A DNA stretch of 8,785 bases from an uncultured Bacilli bacterium (GTDB taxonomy: Bacteria; Bacillota_I; Bacilli_A; RF39; UBA660), in the NCBI GenBank assembly GCA_910587775.1, contig CAJUNF010000043.1, positions 1 through 8,785 on the forward strand, read 5' to 3'. The notes below the pieces were generated by a model, which worked only from the letters and a program-made list of their open reading frames with translations, had not been told where the DNA came from and ran no database searches. The stretch's first letter is position 1; each line of letters begins with the position of its first letter. The position numbers and the translations under genes are program-made. Of the stretch, positions 6,211 to 8,785 are shown piece after piece.

Positions 6211-6891
6211 ATGGAAAAATTACCGTCGATTAAGGCTCTATTAGGGGCCGTAATCGCAATTTTCTCACTGATGGTTTTCGGATTTTGTTATCAAAAATTT
6301 ACGAAATTAGAATTTCGTAGTGATGTAAGTATACTGGGGAGTTATTTACGTGCAAGTTCGCAAATTCAAATAGATTCGATAATAAAATACTATCAAAAAC
6401 CAGATGAGAAACAATTAGAAGTAATAGAAAGTGTTTTAGAAACACCCTTAGCTATCGAGGTTGTTCCAACAATCGTCTATGATGGAATGACTATGGAAAG
6501 CTTAAGTGCCAAACTAAATCGTAGTTTGAAGTCTACTTTAAGTGGATATGGAGAAAAGTTTGCTCATTTATCCATTAATTATGGAGTGGATCCTTACGTT
6601 GCTGTTGCAATTGTACTATTAGAAACTGGATGTAATTCAGGAGTATGTAGTGCACTTACCAGTCAATGTAATAATGTCGGGGGAATGAAAGGCAGTCCTT
6701 CTTGTGGTGGAGGATCTTATCGAAGATTTTCTAGCTTAGATGAGGGGATTGAAGCTTTTATTAAAAATTTGTCCAAAAATTATTATAAAAAGGGACTTAC
6801 GACTGTAGAACAAATTGGAAAAAAATATGCGGAAAGTAATACATGGTCTACAAAAGTAAATAATTATATATTGAAAATAAAAGCAAATTAG
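6211..6891 (+). CDS. Membrane-anchored glucosaminidase/lysozyme-like peptidoglycan hydrolase
   Basis: A 226-aa protein with a basic start, one hydrophobic helix (about residues 9-27: signal anchor) and an extracellular remainder. Residues 40-105 form a linker. From about 110 to 224 there is a glucosaminidase-type (PF01832-like) lysozyme fold: SGYGEKFAHLSINYGVDPYV, then VAIVLLETG with Glu138 as the likely catalytic acid, NNVGGMKG (154-161) matching the family 'N-(L/F)-G-KG' block, and YRRFSSLDEGIEAFI (170-184) matching the 'Y-R-Y-s--~si' block. Such enzymes cut the glycan backbone of peptidoglycan. Four cysteines (141, 146, 153, 165) cluster around the catalytic region and could form two disulfides, which is not typical of the family as I know it. 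Flanked by its own promoter and terminator. Class well supported; exact bond cut is not determined. A transglycosylase-like activity is an alternative. Confidence 0.8.
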   Translation: MEKLPSIKALLGAVIAIFSLMVFGFCYQKFTKLEFRSDVSILGSYLRASSQIQIDSIIKYYQKPDEKQLEVIESVLETPLAIEVVPTIVYDGMTMESLSAKLNRSLKSTLSGYGEKFAHLSINYGVDPYVAVAIVLLETGCNSGVCSALTSQCNNVGGMKGSPSCGGGSYRRFSSLDEGIEAFIKNLSKNYYKKGLTTVEQIGKKYAESNTWSTKVNNYILKIKAN

Positions 6892-6917
6892 AAAGAAAGA
6901 ATGTACTTTCTTTTTTT
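6892..6917 (+). terminator. Rho-independent terminator of the wall-hydrolase gene
   Basis: AAAGAAAG (6892-6899) and CTTTCTTT (6906-6913) form an 8-bp stem with a 6-nt AATGTA loop. A T-run through 6917 follows. It begins directly after the TAG stop. Confidence 0.75.
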
Positions 6918-6918
6918 C

Positions 6919-6965
6919 TTGCCTTTTTTGTCAAATAAGGTATAATATTTAGTATAGTAAAGGGG
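6919..6965 (+). promoter_or_regulatory. Promoter and RBS of the Asn-rich membrane protein gene
   Basis: TTGCCT (6919-6924), a 16-bp spacer and TATAAT (6941-6946). A second possibility is TTGTCA (6928-6933), 19 bp and TATAGT (6953-6958). AAAGGGG (6959-6965) is 7 nt before the ATG at 6973 but only 1 nt before the ATG at 6967, and therefore decides the start. Confidence 0.6.
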
Positions 6966-6972
6966 TATGATT

Positions 6973-8691
6973 ATGAATAATAATGATACAAATAATCTTG
7001 GAAGTAATGGATTAAATTCAAATGATTTAGGAGTTAATTCAAATCCCACTTTAACACCACCTGTAAATAATGGAATAAATCAAGGTGTTATTAATAACCC
7101 TCAAAATAATGATATGCAAGGGATGAGTCTTGGGTCTTTTTCTGAGATGCAAAGTGGAGCTCCAGCTATGGTAACTCCAGAAGTTCCTCCAGTAGTTGGA
7201 GAAGCCAATCAAGGTGTTAATTTATTAAATAATGCACCAGTAGATAATGTAGAGGCACAACCTAGTGTTATAAATACACCAGTTATGAATCCAAATGAGT
7301 TAAATTCTATTGTAACTTTGGAACAACCACAGATGGAAAATGTGGCACCAGTGGAAACTGTTGTTACACCACCAGTAGTAGATCAAAATTTAGGAATGCA
7401 ACAACCAACTGATACAGGAATGATAACTCCTATTACACAAACTATGAATGATCAAAGTATTATGAATAATGGTATGCAATTTATGAATATGAATCAATCA
7501 TCTATGAATTCTAATGTGGGTTTGGGAGCTACTCCTCAGAATGATATTAATTCTATTTCTAATCAAGGTGTAGTTAATAATAATGTTATGCCTTCTAATG
7601 ATCCATTTGCTAATACACCTAATTTAATGCAACAACAGCCTTCGATGAATGATCCATTTGCACAACCTAATATGGGAATGAATCCTAATATGAATGGTAA
7701 TGTATTTGGAGCTGTTCCAACTCCACCAATAGCACCTAATAATAATGGAAAGAAAAAAGGTGGTAAATCAAAACTTAATAAAACTACAATTATTTTACTT
7801 GCTGTATTATTAATTGCGATTATTGGATGTGCTGTTTATTTGGTTTTAAATAATGCGGGTAGTAAAACTCCAAAGGGTGATATTAGTACAAAAGATTTGG
7901 TATTAGAGCTTGGAAAAGAGTTATCTACGAATGTTTCTGATTATGCTTTAATTACAGGTTTTAATGCTTCAACTTGTACTGTTGATACTTCAAAAGTTAA
8001 CACTAAACGTATGGGAAGTTATGAATATACTGTAACTTGTGGATCTACTTCTAAAGTAGGAAATATTGTTTTACAAGATAAGACTGCTCCTGTTGTTACT
8101 GTTCGTGAAGTTATGGTTACACCAGGAAGTATGATTTCTATTGATGATTTTATTGTAGCTTGTGATGATTATACAGAATGTAGTTATGAACTTGAAGATT
8201 CTACACAATCTTTAGAAACTCTTGTAGCTACTGTTGGAAATTATTCTTTAAATTTAGTAGTAAGTGATGATTATGATAATACAACTACAGTTACTTTATC
8301 ATTAATTGTCTCTGAATCAGCACCAGTAAGACATATGTATTGTACTCCAACACCAACTCAAGATGATACACTAAAAGCTAGTATAGAAGTAGCTTATAAT
8401 TACGGAATTAATATGGATGATGTTCTTGCTCGTACTGAGAAGACTTATGTTTATACTTTTGATAATGAAGAAGATTATTTAGCTGTTAAGAATTCTTATA
8501 GTGAAACTACTGGAATTAATGGTGTAGTTGGACCTACTGTTTTTGATAATGCTAATTTTACAATTACAATTACAGTTAATATGACAGATGCAGAACTTGG
8601 AACAGAATTTAATATGAATCCTTTTCCAACTGATTATGAAAGTTTAAGACAATTTAATCTTGACCAAGGGATTACTTGTAAGAATCGTTAA
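6973..8691 (+). CDS. Asn-rich single-pass membrane protein with Ig-like (DUF5011-type) extracellular modules, unknown function
   Basis: 572 aa from the ATG at 6973, chosen by RBS spacing. Residues 1-~255 are low-complexity and probably disordered, dominated by Asn, Met, Gln, Pro and Val. They carry three copies of NQGV (encoded from 7078, 7207 and 7561) and two DPFA motifs. A basic stretch KKKGGKSKLNK precedes one helix (about 271-293), so the positive-inside rule puts the N-terminus in the cytoplasm and residues 294-572 outside. The outer part has two β-rich Ig-like modules (about 305-375 and 376-447) with the 'DKTAPVV-V' linker typical of DUF5011-like repeats, then a C-terminal module (about 450-572) I do not recognise, distantly like YehR-type lipoprotein domains. 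Each module holds one Cys pair: 335/356, 397/403, 457/569. It is monocistronic, with its own promoter and terminator. It may be an envelope sensor or scaffold; that is inference only. Confidence 0.75.
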   Translation: MNNNDTNNLGSNGLNSNDLGVNSNPTLTPPVNNGINQGVINNPQNNDMQGMSLGSFSEMQSGAPAMVTPEVPPVVGEANQGVNLLNNAPVDNVEAQPSVINTPVMNPNELNSIVTLEQPQMENVAPVETVVTPPVVDQNLGMQQPTDTGMITPITQTMNDQSIMNNGMQFMNMNQSSMNSNVGLGATPQNDINSISNQGVVNNNVMPSNDPFANTPNLMQQQPSMNDPFAQPNMGMNPNMNGNVFGAVPTPPIAPNNNGKKKGGKSKLNKTTIILLAVLLIAIIGCAVYLVLNNAGSKTPKGDISTKDLVLELGKELSTNVSDYALITGFNASTCTVDTSKVNTKRMGSYEYTVTCGSTSKVGNIVLQDKTAPVVTVREVMVTPGSMISIDDFIVACDDYTECSYELEDSTQSLETLVATVGNYSLNLVVSDDYDNTTTVTLSLIVSESAPVRHMYCTPTPTQDDTLKASIEVAYNYGINMDDVLARTEKTYVYTFDNEEDYLAVKNSYSETTGINGVVGPTVFDNANFTITITVNMTDAELGTEFNMNPFPTDYESLRQFNLDQGITCKNR

Positions 8692-8698
8692 TGATTAC

Positions 8699-8722
8699 GC
8701 TCTAGGAAACTAGAGCTTTTTT
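8699..8722 (+). terminator. Strong rho-independent terminator of the Asn-rich protein gene
   Basis: GCTCTAG and CTAGAGC form a perfect 7-bp stem closed by a GAAA (GNRA) tetraloop, followed by six T. It starts 8 nt after the stop codon. The remaining 63 bases (8723-8785) are AT-rich and hold no gene I can support. Confidence 0.93.
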
Positions 8723-8785
8723 AGTGTTATAAAACTTAGAAATAGTTAGTAAATGTAAGTAAAATATGATATAGTGTTAGTGTTA

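Noticed and set aside
6967..6972. ATG at 6967 as the start of the Asn-rich protein
   Set aside because: It lies 1 nt from the AAAGGGG ribosome binding site; the ATG at 6973 has proper spacing.
1..8785. Mollicutes genetic code (TGA as Trp), suggested by the high A+T content
   Set aside because: Trp positions use TGG throughout, and TGA ends spmA, the 77-aa gene and the YjbA-like gene at sensible places.
8723..8785. Possible promoter (TTAGTA-18 bp-TATAGT, 8746-8775) and GTGTTA direct repeat (8774-8785)
   Set aside because: The boxes are weak, the sequence is very AT-rich, and the gene it would serve is outside the window.
1..8785. tRNA, rRNA, insertion sequence, CRISPR array or DGR template repeat
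   Set aside because: I looked on both strands and saw no cloverleaf, transposase, regular spaced repeats or near-copy of the 200-382 region.

Overview
The window looks like chromosomal DNA of a low-GC Gram-positive bacterium (Bacillota, Bacilli-like, probably an uncultured or gut-type lineage). The evidence is AT-rich coding sequence (roughly 30% G+C by eye), strong AGAGG/AGGTG-type ribosome binding sites, sigma-A-like promoters, U-tract terminators, and Bacillus-type genes (rmuC, uppP, a YjbA-like gene, a D,D-carboxypeptidase gene followed by spmA and spmB). TGG encodes Trp throughout and TGA ends several genes, so the standard bacterial code applies rather than the Mollicutes code. The carboxypeptidase-spmA-spmB cluster implies that the organism, or a recent ancestor, makes endospores.

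Layout: (1) 2-382, the 3' end of a surface-type protein gene whose last ~150 bp are clearly richer in G+C than the rest of the window. Its C-terminus resembles C-type-lectin/FGE-like hypervariable domains. (2) 466-1554, rmuC. (3) 1583-2395 on the minus strand, uppP, convergent with rmuC and with its own terminator. (4) Divergent from uppP, a 77-aa two-helix membrane protein overlapping a YjbA/UPF0736-like gene. (5) 3343-3821, a GNAT acetyltransferase gene broken by an in-frame stop and a one-base frameshift. (6) 3881-6056, a tightly overlapping three-gene operon (D-Ala-D-Ala carboxypeptidase, spmA, spmB) preceded by a sequence close to the sigma-E consensus. (7) 6057-6210, an intergenic region with several inverted repeats and a good sigma-A promoter. 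(8) 6211-6891, a membrane-anchored glucosaminidase/lysozyme-like wall hydrolase. (9) 6973-8691, a large Asn-rich single-pass membrane protein with three Cys-paired extracellular modules, ending in a textbook terminator.

How the genes work together: most of the window concerns the envelope. UppP recycles the undecaprenyl carrier for wall synthesis, the carboxypeptidase and SpmA/SpmB shape spore cortex and core dehydration, the hydrolase cuts peptidoglycan, and the two end proteins are probably displayed on the cell surface. RmuC (genome maintenance) and the YjbA-like protein are housekeeping or unknown. No tRNA, rRNA, insertion sequence or CRISPR array was seen.
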